From Aporrectodea caliginosa (taxonomy: Eukaryota; Annelida; Clitellata; Crassiclitellata; Lumbricidae), in NCBI GenBank assembly GCA_020284085.1, contig JACEVL010000056.1, forward strand, positions 186,001 through 250,000: DNA of 64,000 bases, read 5' to 3'. The notes beneath the pieces are model-generated. The model searched no databases and was not told where the DNA came from. It worked only from the letters and a program-made list of their open reading frames with translations. A program made the translations under genes and the position numbers. Shown here one piece after another: positions 33,958 to 46,500 of this stretch. Every line of letters begins with the position of its first letter. The first letter of the stretch is position 1.

Positions 33958-34204
33958 GGACGGGGGAGATGTTTGAATGGTAACACGCTAGCATGAAGAT
34001 TAGAAGGATGCGGGTTCGATACCCACAAGTTTGACTCAGCCTTCCACTCCCCATGAGTGACTATAAAATAAGCAGTAGGACAGATGGACGCCTTGCAGGC
34101 TGCCATACAGTTAAATTCGACTCCTGTCTAATTTGTTATCATCTGCTACTACAGTGTATCATGTAATCTTACTGTGCACTTGTCAGTTTGAATCAATAAA
34201 TGTA
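33958..34204 (+). mobile_element. tRNA-derived SINE, family C, copy 2
   Basis: Head TTGAATGGTAACACGCTAGC, B box GGGTTCGATACCC, body TTTGACTCAGCCTTCCACTC and CGCCTTGCAGGCTGCCATAC, end TCAGTTTGAATCAATAAATG. Aligns throughout with 25298-25545. Confidence 0.85.
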
Positions 34205-34234
34205 CACACCTTATTATGCGTATAAGAGCATAAA

Positions 34235-34345
34235 GCATCTTGTGTAGGTGGGTGTGCCAGTCATGTGACTCATCTGCCTAATCAAAACCTGGATAAAGGA
34301 GGAGGGCAACGTTAATCATCCTTGCAATATAACAGCGTTGTCAAA
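34235..34345 (+). repeat. Interspersed repeat, family R
   Basis: AACCTGGATAAAGGAGGAGG followed by GCAACGTTAATCATC; same core as 12160-12240 and 36595-36745. Confidence 0.6.
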
Positions 34346-35099
34346 CAGAAACTACTTCCCTCGCTGTGAAGACATGGCGATAGGAACTCAAAATGTCTGA
34401 CAAGACTAGACAACAGTGCAAAATGTAAAACCTCGTTTCACAGCACAGTCCCAGCTGCCAGACAATGTTGCCCACATCATTCAACAGGCCAACATTACTA
34501 CCAAATAAAAATGAATATTATTATTATTATTATTACCAGACTATGGCCACACTGTGCCTAACTACCAAACAACTGAATTGTACATGCATTCAGTCTCTAA
34601 AATCATTACAACAAATTTGAAATGCACAAAACTTCAACAGAACTATGAGGTGGGAACTGTGATGTGCGGCCAGTGTCAGCCAAAAAGTAAGGTTACATAT
34701 CCAAATGTTTCAGATTCAGTGAGAAATACATCCAATTCAGTCCTTGGAAACCATATCGAGAACTGCCTTATAACAAGGTCAATTTCTACTAGAACTAAAT
34801 TTCAGAACCAAGTTATATCAGAAGCCGTGTTATGACGAACTGTATTACAATGAATCTCCATTGTACTGTGTTTCAGCCACATTTCTCAAAGACAAAAAAA
34901 GATTTGACAGTGTCTGCTGTTTCCTGATGTAACTCTTAACACAGCAGCATCCGAAAAGTTAGTCCAGCCTGTGCATTACGATTCAAAGAAATGGTGAACA
35001 GACAGCCAATCTGTACGTCCTTTTCATTCTAAATAAAATCTACTACCGCCGAGGGTGTACCAGCCGCAGAACAACCCGCCTTCATGACTTCGGCCCTCT
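34346..35099. other. 3' flank of the LDB gene
   Basis: Probably 3' UTR plus intergenic sequence. An ATT run at 34518-34535. No exon recognised. Confidence 0.35.
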
Positions 35100-38000
35100 T
35101 CACCCGTTCGACGACGACATATTTGGTTCGCCGCGCATTCCCCCAGAGTTGCCCGTTGGCGGTGCGTTCTTGCCGAACTGCGGACTTGCCATGACCGCCA
35201 TTGAAGAGGACGGATAGAGCTGCTGGCCTGGTCCTCCTGGATTGCCATTTGGCATCGACTTGACACTGAATTCGGTGGCGTCGTCCAGGTCGGCCGGTTT
35301 GTACTGCGTGTTCTCCAATCGACTGATCAGCCGTTCGTCTTCATCACCGAGCTCCCCACCCATCAGAGTTGGTTCACCAACCAACATCACATCCTGTGAC
35401 ACAATACATTGGTATTTGATACAATACAACTGTATCTGCCCGTGATGCATTGGATAACATCTGGCGAAGAGACCGAGAGGTACCAAGTTCGACGTTGGGC
35501 GGATAACTTTGTGTTTGCAGGCTTCTGTTCTGTTAGTAGTTAAGATTTGTGTCTTGTGAATTGCATAATTGTACACTGTAACCGGTTGCGGTTTGTCAAC
35601 CGGATTGTTGAATAAACGAAAATATATTATATATTATAATACAACTGCTTTTGATACAACACAATACAACTGTACTTGAATACGACTATTTGATATAATA
35701 CAACTATTTTTGATACAATACAAATGTATTTGATCACAATAGAACTGTTTTTCATGCAACACCATACTACTGAATTTTATCAAATAAAAAACTGTATTTG
35801 ATATAATACAATACAACTATGTTTGATATCCTACAACTGTTTTTTATACTGTACAACTGCATTTGATACTAAACAATACAACTGCATTTGATACTAAACA
35901 ATACAACTGTATTTGTTACAGCTGAAAACGTCTCCATTGCCTAAATTCAATATTTAGCAATACACTCCAGTCATTGTAGGGCATGTGTTAACCAATCTGT
36001 CAAGCTACAAGCGTTGGGGGCATAACACTACCCTGAGCTAAGCAGAATGGTGTGTAAACCTGGAGTCTGTACAACTGTATCAAGAACCAAGGTTGTTACA
36101 ACAAAGTTGAATTACTGGTAAATTTAGGATCCATCAGTCTAAAATAACATCACGCAATTAGGAATCATTCAAGACGTTTACAACAGCTTTACCATATTAT
36201 TTGTTTTATGATTTTTCAACAACTCTAGGTTACTTTCACCTGGACAATATTTGTGAAAATTGGTGGACCCGGAGATTTCTTCTGTCGACCACCAGGTGGA
36301 GTGCCACTCCTTGGAGGCGCATTTGCACCTGACTGGGCCTTCTTCTTTCGTCGCTTTGCAGCTGGTCTGGTTGCTTCTGTCACATAACCAAAAACAACAA
36401 AATATCAGTTAAAAGTATCCCGTGTTTAACACTTTAATGACAAGCGTGTACTAAAAGCAACTGGGAAACCAACGCAGCTCGTCGTTAAAGCGTTAAAACA
36501 TGTTACGGCTGCCAGGGCCTTCAACGTCATCCTCGCCTCATCTAAAGCACAAGCATACAGCGAAGATGCTGGCGACTCGTTTGACTAATTGCTGTTAACG
36601 ACAATGTGAATCATAACAAAGAAGATTAGCGTCGCCCTCCTCCTTTATCCAGGCTTGGGACTGGTATTACCAGAATATGGGCAGTGCTAGCGACGGAACA
36701 CAGCTGATGATATAGCGTTGAGTGAAAGTGCTTTAAAGGCGTCTAATGAAAGCATTGCATTATCCAGTGTTTAACGATAACTTATGGCAGTTAGAGCTGT
36801 TGATGTTCACATCATTTCAACTTATTGGTTGCAGCAGTTAAGAAGAACCTGGTGCTTAATCACAGCTGATTAGTAAATAGCACAAGTTCAAAGCATTTTA
36901 AAGGTGTCCAATGAGTGGACTGCATTATCCAGTGTTCAGCAAGATCTTATTGCTGCCAGGCCAAAGACACATTGGATGATTTTATATAAATATTATTAAC
37001 AACTCATATGTAGAATTTTCTGCAAATGTCTCCATTAAATAACAAAATTCACACGTTTAAATGTAGATTCCTGGTGCCCACTGTTTGGTGGCAATAAATG
37101 ACTGGTTTCCATTCTTGTCACTCCTTCATCAAGTCCAAATTTACTTTTCCCGCTTTATGGTAAATAAGCACTTACAATTACATATCTCAGTTAATTGAAG
37201 AGTACTGCTAATGATTGTTATCAATAATTGTTTGGAAAGGCATCATAACTACATTGGTTGATGCCATGTGAATTAGACACCGGTGCAATAGAAGTTACTA
37301 ATTACAATTAGCATGTCAGTTAGTTTGAGTTCTGTAAAAACACACCAGGTGGAGCTACAATCCTCTGCCACTTCTGGAAGAGCGTAGTCTTGAGGCAGTC
37401 ACGAGGACTGAGGCCGTACACCTTGTGGCGACACATCAGTTCCTGCATCGGCTCGAGAATCACGCACAGCTGAAACAAACGCAACGTGTCAAGTAATGCA
37501 ACATATCATCACAGTCAAGCAACATCACTGATACTTAACATTGTGCACTGCACTAACTGAAGACTAGGGTCCAGCTAGTGGCACATTGGACAATTTATTA
37601 ATTATTTGGTGACAGAGTAATGGAGAAATGGGTGCTTGCTCAGACTGGACAGAGATACCCAAGTTGTATTTTACCAAACATTTGACACCTCTACTCGTTA
37701 AAACACAAATTCTTATCTAACGTGGGTATGAAACGCAAATTAGACTACGCTTCCAATGATCACATTATAGTGAATCCACATTATAACATAGGACTTGATC
37801 TGGCTCCCAAATACAACATTCTCCAAAGATGCAGTGTAACCATAGAGAAATATATCACTAGAGCGAGCATCTACCATCTATGTTGAGGCTGCTGATTCAA
37901 AATGGCCTTCGCTCTTAAGCTAGCCAAAATGAGCGTTGACTGACGTCATAATCGAGAAATCGACGTGTAATGCGTGGACACGTCACCAATTATGTTAATG

Positions 38001-41000
38001 AGCGCTGGCTGACGTCATGCAAGCTTCATTTAACAGTACAACTTAGCTGTGATAGGCTACACAAAAGTAAACATCAATATCTATATTTAGAATGCCTAGC
38101 TTGGGGGTCAAGGTCGCTTAGCGATTGTGACTTCACTGCGACCTGAAGGAAATATACGTCATACGCTCTCTAGCACTTATAATATATCTAATTAGGTGTA
38201 ACATCACAAAAGGTCCTTGTGACGGTCAGAGGGACCTCGCTGGAATTGTGACAACATACCCTGAGGAAGTCCAGAGTAGCATTTGTTAGGCCCTGACATG
38301 TGACATTCTGCGACAGCTGGTCGACCATCAGAGGATCCTAAAAAAAATAGGAAAACGTCATCATCATTTGGATTTACATGTAAATGCTCTCGTTTCACAA
38401 TCAACAGTTTCAATACAAATGTCACTTGTCAAGGTGTAAGGCATCTTAACCATGAATGCTCAACAGCAAATCCATCCTGGTTTCTTCTTAAAGGCTGTGA
38501 CATAGCGTCTAGCAACAGTGTGTTCACTACAGAAGCAACGGAATAGATTATAATACATGCAAATTATCTAATCTAATCTAATCTACTGACTTCTATATTG
38601 CCATTACCATAATGTTCAACATATCAGTCGATGGTCACTTTTCAGCAAAATCACACTCAAAATTCATAAACCATTGGAATAGCCAGGTCGAAACCATTAT
38701 AAATCAAAGGGCATGCACAACTAAAGATGGCTAAGAAACGACTGTGTTGTGCAGATTCCAAATAAGATTCAGCTCAGAAAATTGAAGAGTGTCAATGGTT
38801 ACGTTACAGCTTTTCAAACCAGTTAGTTTCACAAAAAAACCATCAGACTAGCTTCGATTAGATTACGACATATGTTACCTGCATAGCTAATACATTTCTA
38901 GGAACAAGTTCGTGATGTTGTCGGGTCATGAAGTGCCAGGAGCGGATTCTCATCAGATCGTCAAACGTGAATTCCAGAAGCAGACGACCCTCTGTTATGA
39001 CCTGCAAATTCATCCAGATGTTAACAGATGTACACTTGACAATCATCAGCATGACACATTATAGCCGATTGGTTACAGTGCTTGTCTTGTAACGTCACTA
39101 ACGTGGAGAGCATGGGTTCAATCCTCCTCCCCTGAGACGATTACCCTGCGAAGACCGTTAGCCAGTCCTTCACTCAAAGTTGCTTAGCACCATCTATGGT
39201 CATTAGATAGTTGTGCTTAATAAATGCATAATAATAATAATAATAATAGTAATAATAATAATATCTCAGAATCTTGCATCTAAGTGAACCTTATCTGGAC
39301 AACCATTTTCTTCCACTGTCTGCAGCATTTCTGTACCAAAGTTTTCCTGGACTCTGGAGTTATTTTGAAAGCATCCGAATAATTTACCAGAACAGTCTCC
39401 AAATACTTTTATGTACAATTACACATACCCAATACTCATCTTCTCCAACTGGTGTAAACAGATGGTTTGCCTTAGTCAAAAAAAATCTACTTCTAATGGA
39501 ATTGAGTGAATTTCAAAGTTAACATACTGTTGCTAAAAACTAATTAAAATGTGCCAGCACCTTATTTAACAACATTTTAATTGTGTGCAGTCAAATTACA
39601 ATGTGAAATGAATATCTAGAAAAGTTGTTGTAGCATGTTTAAGAGATTCAAAAGAAGCACTTTATACACATCTTCGTAGAAACATATACATGTCTGTGAA
39701 GTAGAGAGTGACATGGGGAGACAATCTCGTCCCCATCCCGCCCCGCAACAAGTAAGTCTTCCCCATCCCCGCCCCATCCCCGCAGGGTTTGTCCCCATCC
39801 GCCCCATCCCCGCAGGTTTTCTCCCCATCCCCACAGGACGACATTACATTCCCCGCAAAAGTTTACACCAATTAAAATTTAAAAAATAACATATTTAGCT
39901 TACAAAGCTATTTGTATTGCTGACTGCATTAGTCTGCTATTATTATCTTATCGACAGTTTGCATTAACCAAGTCTTGGCCATTTCTGACTAGAAGGCTTC
40001 AGGAAATAAGAAAATCGCCTTATCAGTTCTCAAGTTCTTAACATCACCCGGGTTTCTTGGCGGCTCATTCCCCATTACCGCGGTATTACCGCGATAGTAA
40101 ACCCCATTACCGCGGGATTACCGCAATTGTTGTCCCCATTACCGCGGTATTACCGCAATTGTTGTCCCCATTACCGCGGGATTTACCGCGGTTTCCCTGC
40201 GGGGAAATTCCCCATGTCACTCTCTACTGTGAAGACTGGCTTCCTATTGTAACTGTAATGACAGGAATTTATGTAGCACTACAAGATGCAAGATACAATG
40301 ACTGTACTTTACAATGTTAGTTGTCATTGTCAGCACAAGTGGTGCAAAGTCAAACAACTGTTCTCTGAAAGTGCAAACTTGAACAGGTACCGGAAGCTTG
40401 CTCCACAAACATGTCAGCCGAACAGAGGCCACAATGAGTCACTGCAAAATATATACATCGACCAATCTGGACATCTATATTATTGACTGCAGTACCACTG
40501 CGATTTTCAGAAACGGCGCAGTATAGATACATACACATACCTTTGTGAAGACTGGCTTGCCATAATGAGTCACCATGAGAGCCTGTTCACAGTCAAGAAT
40601 GATGGAGGTATTCTGGAAGGACTCTTTACAGAACTTCAGGACATAGTACAGATCAGTAATACCGCCTTCAAACATGCTCCGAAAGTATCGTGGTATAAGA
40701 CTGCGGCCAATCGCTGAAAAAGACCAAACAAAATCTTCTCAGGTAAACTGGACTGAATATAAACTTCGTTGGTCGCTTCAAGCGAATGTGTTATCAAGAA
40801 CCATAATCTGTGCATGACAGCCAAAATCCAATTGTATTGTATTGTATTCAAAGTATTCATAATTATATAAACAATTGAACAGGAAACTAGAGAATAAGGC
40901 TACGGTGGGTAAATTAGTTGAAATAGGTGAGTCTTACATTAAAGATTATGATTTACTGTCCTGGCTTGCATAATAAGTGCAAATGAACAGAACACAAAAA

Positions 41001-42527
41001 TTAAATTTCCTGTCAGTTTCTCTCCATTCACTTGTGCAGGCCAAGCTTCGAGTCCCTCGCTCATGGATCTCCACCATGCAGTGCCGAGCTTTCAGTCGCT
41101 AGCCCTACAACCTGGAATGGGCGCCCTGTGACACTTCACCCAGTGCCCAGAGACCATTCCACCACATGTGTTCTATTCCAACCCTAAGACTGTCCTATTT
41201 AGCCGAGGTTGGATTGCGAGTGCTCCTGAGTAGATGACCTTGAAGGGGTGCAATACAAAACTTCCTAGTGAATGAATGAATTTCAAACGACAACTGGCTT
41301 AGCAACGGTGCTAAAGATAGAATTGTGTCAAAGCAGCTCTTACTGTATCTCTTTGGTCCATCCTCCATTGTAAAAGACAGCGTCAAAATCGCATCGTCTT
41401 CAAAGAACTCCGTGGCAAATGCATCCCACCAGAGAATATCACTGTCCTGAATGCAAAAAAACAACGCTCTTCAGTTGCTGTACTCATTTAGCTCATTTTT
41501 TTCATCTAGTCTGTTTACTCTTATGTCTTTTAAATAACCTCTTGACTGACTTAATTTTATCTAATTCTTACTATATTGTTTCTCATTAATCTATCCTTTC
41601 CCAATTATAATTTAATACAAGTAATATGAGATGGAATGGATGTGTATGCCTTTATTTGAGTATTAATATAGCCTCTACTATGGCTTGTTCAAAGGTGCTT
41701 AAAAATGACAATTGAGCAGATATAAACAGACACAACTAATTCCAGAAGGCAATCTAGGGTGATTCACTCACACCCTAAACAGTGCTGATATGTTTACCCA
41801 ACATATCTCATAACCCAGCAACCCCTCTCAACAAACACTTCAGACCAGCCAACAAGGCCTGTCTTTTTAACGTATCATACGACTGTCATTGACTTCTTTA
41901 ACTCATGTACAGCGTCTTTTTCTTCTGCTTCGGTTGTGCTATGACGCTATATAAATCATTGTCATCGTCATCATCATTATTATAAACATTATTATTATTG
42001 TCATTATTCTTGACTCACCTCAGTTCTTTGCTGAAGACGTCTGTTCATTTCATGTATTCTGAAATCTGGATGACCCATGAATGGTGCGGGTCGCCTGTTT
42101 TCCAGTCAGCAAATCAATAAACATTTACATAATTAAGAGGAATTATCTGCAGTTAAGATGAATAATAGTAGGCAATTCATATATTTCCATAGCATAGTTG
42201 ACGCTGAGCAATTATCAATCCTCATGGCATCAATCGTTGCAAAACTGATAACAGTGTCGAAATCTATGGTTAGTCAGGTAGGAGTCCAGACGCAGATTCT
42301 ATTGAAGACACACAAATAACCTGAGGGCAAATGAAATCTTGAAAGCTAAGTCATGAATAGTTACCTAAACCCCAGAAAACTCCATGGCTTAAAACTCCCT
42401 ACAGATCATCCTACTTGTGAATACTTACTTAAACGTTTTCTAAACCTGCTTATAACAAGCAAGAAACCGTTACTTACATCATTGGAAATTCTCTGTCAAA
42501 CATGTTTGGCGGTGGTTGAACAGGCAT
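35100..42527 (-). CDS. LDB: LIM domain-binding protein (LDB/CLIM/NLI/Chip), nine coding exons, 385 aa
   Basis: Nuclear cofactor that dimerises and bridges LIM-homeodomain and LMO proteins, often for enhancer-promoter looping (known for the family). Exons: 42527-42478, 42094-42019, 41446-41344, 40713-40541, 39001-38879, 38337-38260, 37469-37346, 36376-36240, 35393-35100 (stop TGA). All sites are GT-AG and phases agree. The N-terminal dimerisation region (about 1-242) contains LWWDAFATEFFEDDA (47-61), PKRYTIGRSLIPRYFRS (73-89), LEFTFDDLMRIRSWHF (143-158), LCVILEPMQELM (202-213) and FQKWQRIVAPP (232-242). A basic nuclear-localisation stretch is KRRKKK (250-255). The LIM-interaction domain starts at 289 with DVMLVGEPTLMGG and ends near RLENTQY (about 319), followed by a Gly/Pro/Ser-rich tail. 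Length is close to vertebrate LDB1/2 (about 375-410). I chose ATG 42527 because the first conserved block starts 29 residues later; other 5' exons could exist. Confidence 0.97.
35436..35635 (+). mobile_element. tRNA-derived SINE, family B, copy 2
   Basis: GTGATGCATTGGATAACATC, then AGGTACCAAGTTCGACGTTG, TTCTGTTCTGTTAGTAGTTA, and GTTGAATAAACGAAAATATA. Matches 12515-12720 over its length. It sits about 45 bp upstream, in gene sense, of the last LDB exon, close to the branch-point region. Confidence 0.85.
35637..35925. repeat. Degenerate repeat (AATACAACTGTATTTGATAC)
   Basis: About 12 imperfect copies of a 20-25-bp unit in the last LDB intron. The SINE at 35436 is inserted in its left edge: the unit also occurs at 35403-35435. 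Confidence 0.8.
36595..36745 (-). repeat. Interspersed repeat, family R (inverted copy)
   Basis: Minus strand reads AGCCTGGATAAAGGAGGAGG then GCGACGCTAATCTTC. Intron 7 of the LDB gene. Confidence 0.6.
39058..39252 (+). mobile_element. tRNA-derived SINE, family A, full-length
   Basis: Head AGCCGATTGGTTACAGTGCT (A box) and GGGTTCAATCCTCC (B box), body CTGAGACGATTACCCTGCG and CCAGTCCTTCACTCA, end CTTAATAAATGCATAATAAT with an AAT tail. LDB intron 4, antisense to the gene, 57 bp from exon 5. Confidence 0.88.
39702..40226. mobile_element. hAT MITE, 525 bp, perfect 8-bp target duplication
   Basis: TIRs TAGAGAGTGACATGGGGA / TCCCCATGTCACTCTCTA (18 bp, perfect). Flanked by CTGTGAAG at 39694-39701 and 40227-40234. 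The left interior is CCCCATCC/CCGC rich and the right interior has a tandem GTCCCCATTACCGCGG-type repeat. No coding capacity. LDB intron 4. Confidence 0.95.
41055..41285 (+). mobile_element. LINE C-terminus and 3' tail, family L-b
   Basis: Decayed plus-strand ORF2 end (KTVLFSRGWIASAPE, compare [15 protein letters not shown] at 23441) followed by GAGTAGATGACCTTGAAGGG and a GAAT tail. LDB intron 3. Confidence 0.75.
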
Positions 42528-43339
42528 CACAAGCGAAGTTTTGGCTACCTACAGAAGACGCATTTCAAACAATGCCGAATTGTTCCGATCGTCGAGCAGT
42601 TTCAAACTTTAAGCATTAACACAGCTAAATAAGCAACTTAATCGTGCATAACACAGCGCTAAATAAAACAGGAACATGAATAAAATAAGAAACTGTCAAA
42701 GATTGAGGCATCTGTTTCAACCATCAATCAAATTAATTCGCTCACAGACAGAAACAAGCAGCGTCTTTAAATCTACGTATAAACACACGTACTACATTCT
42801 AATCAACAGAGTCGAGTAGTTTTACGAATAAACTAACAAATTATAACTAATAAAAATTGCAGACAATATAATATTATATTCACATAAATTATTTGTTGAA
42901 TAAAATCGCTAAAATCACCATCACATACAGTTCTTGTTGTCAAAACTGCGCCGCTTGTAGCCGCGCAAATAGCCCAAAAATAGCCATTATACTTTTGGCC
43001 AATTATTCAATAAAACTTGCACTTTGTTGAAATCTTTCATTAACTGATTATTGTTCTAATCCAAATAGGAATTTTTTTCTAACTAAATTTGCCCTTGACT
43101 TTTTACACAATAAGATCGATTTAAAATGTTCGCGTTGTTAGTCGAATATTAATGAACGCTGAAAACGGTAGGCTAACAGCGAAAAAAAGTATTTGACCAG
43201 AAAACTAATCTTTAATTTAGTCATTTATGCGACCGATGTAACAAATGAGTATTTTACTTCGTAATTCGAGCTTATATTAGCATATTTGTGGTCAAATAGC
43301 GAACTACGGTTTCCTCTCGTGTATGGCAACTTTTAATAT
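42528..43339. other. LDB 5' side, intergenic
   Basis: Probable LDB 5' UTR and promoter. AT-rich, no CpG block, no TATA box that I would trust. Ends against the THAP remnant. Confidence 0.4.
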
Positions 43340-43567
43340 ATGATGTCTATGGTCAAAACAGATTTGAAAGTGCCGTCGACTTGTGTAAAAGTTTGTACGA
43401 ACATACGTAGAAACGATGAAGAAATTAAATTTTATCGGTTTCCTCTTGGACGAAAGCGAGAGGAGAAGCCGAGTAAATGGGTTACAGTAGTAAATCGCAA
43501 GGAATGGCGACCTGTATGGCGTCTTCATTTAGTCGCCAGAAGGCGCTTTGTATGCCGAGGCAACTGA
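43340..43567 (+). pseudogene. THAP-domain remnant
   Basis: Reads VPSTCVKVCTNIRRNDEEIK, FYRFPLGRKREE, KWVTVVNRKEWRP. This matches the THAP C2CH zinc-finger pattern (Cx3-4C, F-x-x-F-P, conserved W), but the expected C-x2-H and AVPTIF end are missing and the initiator methionine is GTG. A better-preserved relative is at 56715-56524 (minus). The frame ends where the minisatellite unit begins. THAP domains occur in P-element-like transposases and in cellular regulators; this is more likely a transposon relic. Confidence 0.65.
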
Positions 43568-46500
43568 AGGCGCTAAAATTTTATATGCCGAGGCCGTGAA
43601 ACTGAAGGCGCTATGTATGCCGAGGTCGAGAAAACGTAAGGCGCTTTGAATGCCGAGCCCTAGAAAACTGAGGCGCCAAAATTTCGATAGGCCGAGGCAA
43701 CTGAAGGCGCTAAAATTTTATATGCCGGGGACGAGAAAACTGAAGGCGCTTTGAATGCCGAGGCTGAGAAAACTGAAGGCGCTTTGAATGCCGAGGCGAG
43801 AGAAAACTGAAGGCGCTTTGTATGCCGAGGCAGAGAAAACTGAAGGCGCTAAAATTTTGTATGCCGAGGCCGAGAAAACTGAAGGCGCTAAAATTTTATA
43901 TGCCGAGGCCGAGAAAACTGAAGGCGCTAAAATTTCGTATACCGAGGCCGAGAAAACTGAAGGCACTTTGAATACCGAGGCCGAGAAAACTGAAGGCGCT
44001 CTGTATGCCGAGAAAACTGAAGGCGCTAAAATTGTGTATGCCGAGGTCGAGAAAACTGAAGGCGCTTTGAATACCGACGCCGAGAAAACTGAAGGCGCTA
44101 AAATTTTGTATGCCGAGGTCGAGAAAACTAAAGGCGCTTTGAATGCCGAGGTCGAGAAAACGGAAGGCGCTTTGAATACCGAGGTCGAGAAAACTGAAGG
44201 CGCTAAAACTTCGTATGCCGAGGCCGAGAAAACTGAAGGCGCTTTGAATGCCGAGGCCGAGAAAACTGAAGGCGCTAAAATTTTGTATGCCGAGGCCGAG
44301 AAAACTGAAGGCGCTTTGAATGCCGAGGTCGAGAAAACTGAAGGCGCTAAAATTTTGAATGCCGAGGTCGAGAAAACTGAAGGCGCTTTGAATGCCGAGG
44401 CCGAGAAAACTGAAGGCGCTTTGAATGCAGAGACCGAGAAAACTGAAGGCGCTAAAATTTTGAATGCCGAGACCGAGAAAACTGAAGGCGCTAAAATTTT
44501 GAATGCCGAGGTCGAGAAAACTGAAGGCGCTTTGAATGCCGAGGCCGAGAAAACTGAAGGCGCTAAAATTTTGTATGCCGAGGTCGAGAAAACTGAAGGC
44601 GCTTTGAATGCCGAGACCGAGAAAACTGAAGGCGCTAAAATTTTGAATGCCGAGGTCGAGAAAACTGAAGGCGCTTTGAATGCCGAGGTCGAGAAAACTG
44701 AAGGCGCTTTGAATGCCGAGGTCGAGAAAACTGAAGGCGCTTTGAATGCCGAGGTCGAGAAAACTGAAGGCGCTTTGAATGCCGAGGCCGAGAAAACTGA
44801 AGGCGCTAAAATTTTGAATGCCGAGACCGAGAAAACTGAAGGCGCTAAAATTTTGAATGCCGAGGTCGAGAAAACTGAAGGCGCTTTGAATGCCGAGGCC
44901 GAGAAAACTGAAGGCGCTTTGTATGCCGAGGCCGAGAAAACTGAAGGCGCTAAAACTTTGTATGCCGAGGCCGAGAAAACTGAAGGCGTTTTGTATGCCG
45001 AGGTCGAGAAAACTGAAGGCGCTAAAATGTTGTATGCCGAGGCCGAGAAAACTGAAGGCGCTTTGAATGCCGAGACCGAGAAAACTGAAGGCGCTTTGAA
45101 TGCCGAGACCGAGAAAACTGAAGGCGCTAAAATTTTGAATGCCGAGGTCGAGAAAACTGAAGGCGCTTTGTATGCCGAGGCCGAGAAAACTGAAGGCGCT
45201 AAAACTTTGTATGCCGAGGCCGAGAAAACTGAAGGCGCTTTGTATGCCGAGGTCGAGAAAACTGAAGGCGCTAAAATTTTGAATGCCGAGGCCGAGAAAA
45301 CTGAAGGCGCTTTGAATGCCGAGACCGAGAAAACTGAAGGCGCTTTGAATGCCGAGACCGAGAAAACTGAAGGCGCTAAAATTTTGAATGCCGAGGTCGA
45401 GAAAACTGAAGGCGCTTTGAATGCCGAGGTCGAGAAAACTGAAGGCGCTTTGAATGCCGAGGTCGAGAAAACTGAAGGCGCTTTGAATGCCGAGGTCGAG
45501 AAAACTGAAGGCGCTAAAATTTTGTATGCCGAGGTCGAGAAAACTGAAGGCGCTTTGAATGCCGAGGTCGAGAAAACTGAAGGCGCTTTGAATGCCGAGG
45601 CCGAGAAAACTGAAGGCGCTTTGAATGCCGAGGTCGAGAAAACTGAAGGCGCTAAAATTTTGTATGCCGAGGTCGAGAAAACTGAAGGCGCTTTGAATGC
45701 CGAGGTCGAGAAAACTGAAGGCGCTAAAATTTTGAATGCCGAGGCCGAGAAAACTGAAGGCGCTAAAATTTTAAATGCCGAGGTCGAGAAAACTGAAGGC
45801 GCTTTGAATGCCGAGGTCGAGAAAACTGAAGGCGCTTTGAATGCCGAGGCCGAGAAAACTGAAGGCGCTTTGAATGCCGAGGTCGAGAAAACGAAAGGCG
45901 CTTTGAATGCCGAGGCCGAGAAAACTGAAGGCGCTTTGTATGCCGAGGTCGAGAAAACTGAAGGCGCTTTGAATGCCGAGGTCGAGAAAACTGAAGGCGC
46001 TTTGAATGCCGAGGTCGAGAAAACTGAAGGCGCTTTGAATGCCGAGGCCGAGAAAACTGAAGGCGCTTTGTATGCCGAGGTCGAGAAAACTGAAGGCGCT
46101 TTGAATGCCGAGACCGAGAAAACTGAAGGCGCTAAAATTTTGAATGCCGAGGTCGAGAAAACTGAAGGCGCTTTGAATGCCGAGGTCGAGAAAACTGAAG
46201 GCGCTAAAATTTTGTATGCCGAGGCCGAGAAAACTGAAGGCGCTAAAATTTTGAATGCCGAGGTCGAGAAAACTGAAGGCGCTTTGAATGCCGAGGTCGA
46301 GAAAACTGAAGGCGCTAAAATTTTGAAAGCCGAGGTCGAGAAAACTGAAGGCGCTGTGAATGCCGAGGTCGAGAAATCTGAAGGCGCTTTGTATGCCGAG
46401 GCCGAGAAAACTGAAGGCGCTAAAATTTTGTATGCCGAGGCCGAGAAAACTGAAGGCGCTTTGTATGCCGAGGTCGAGAAAACTGAAGGCGCTTTGTATG

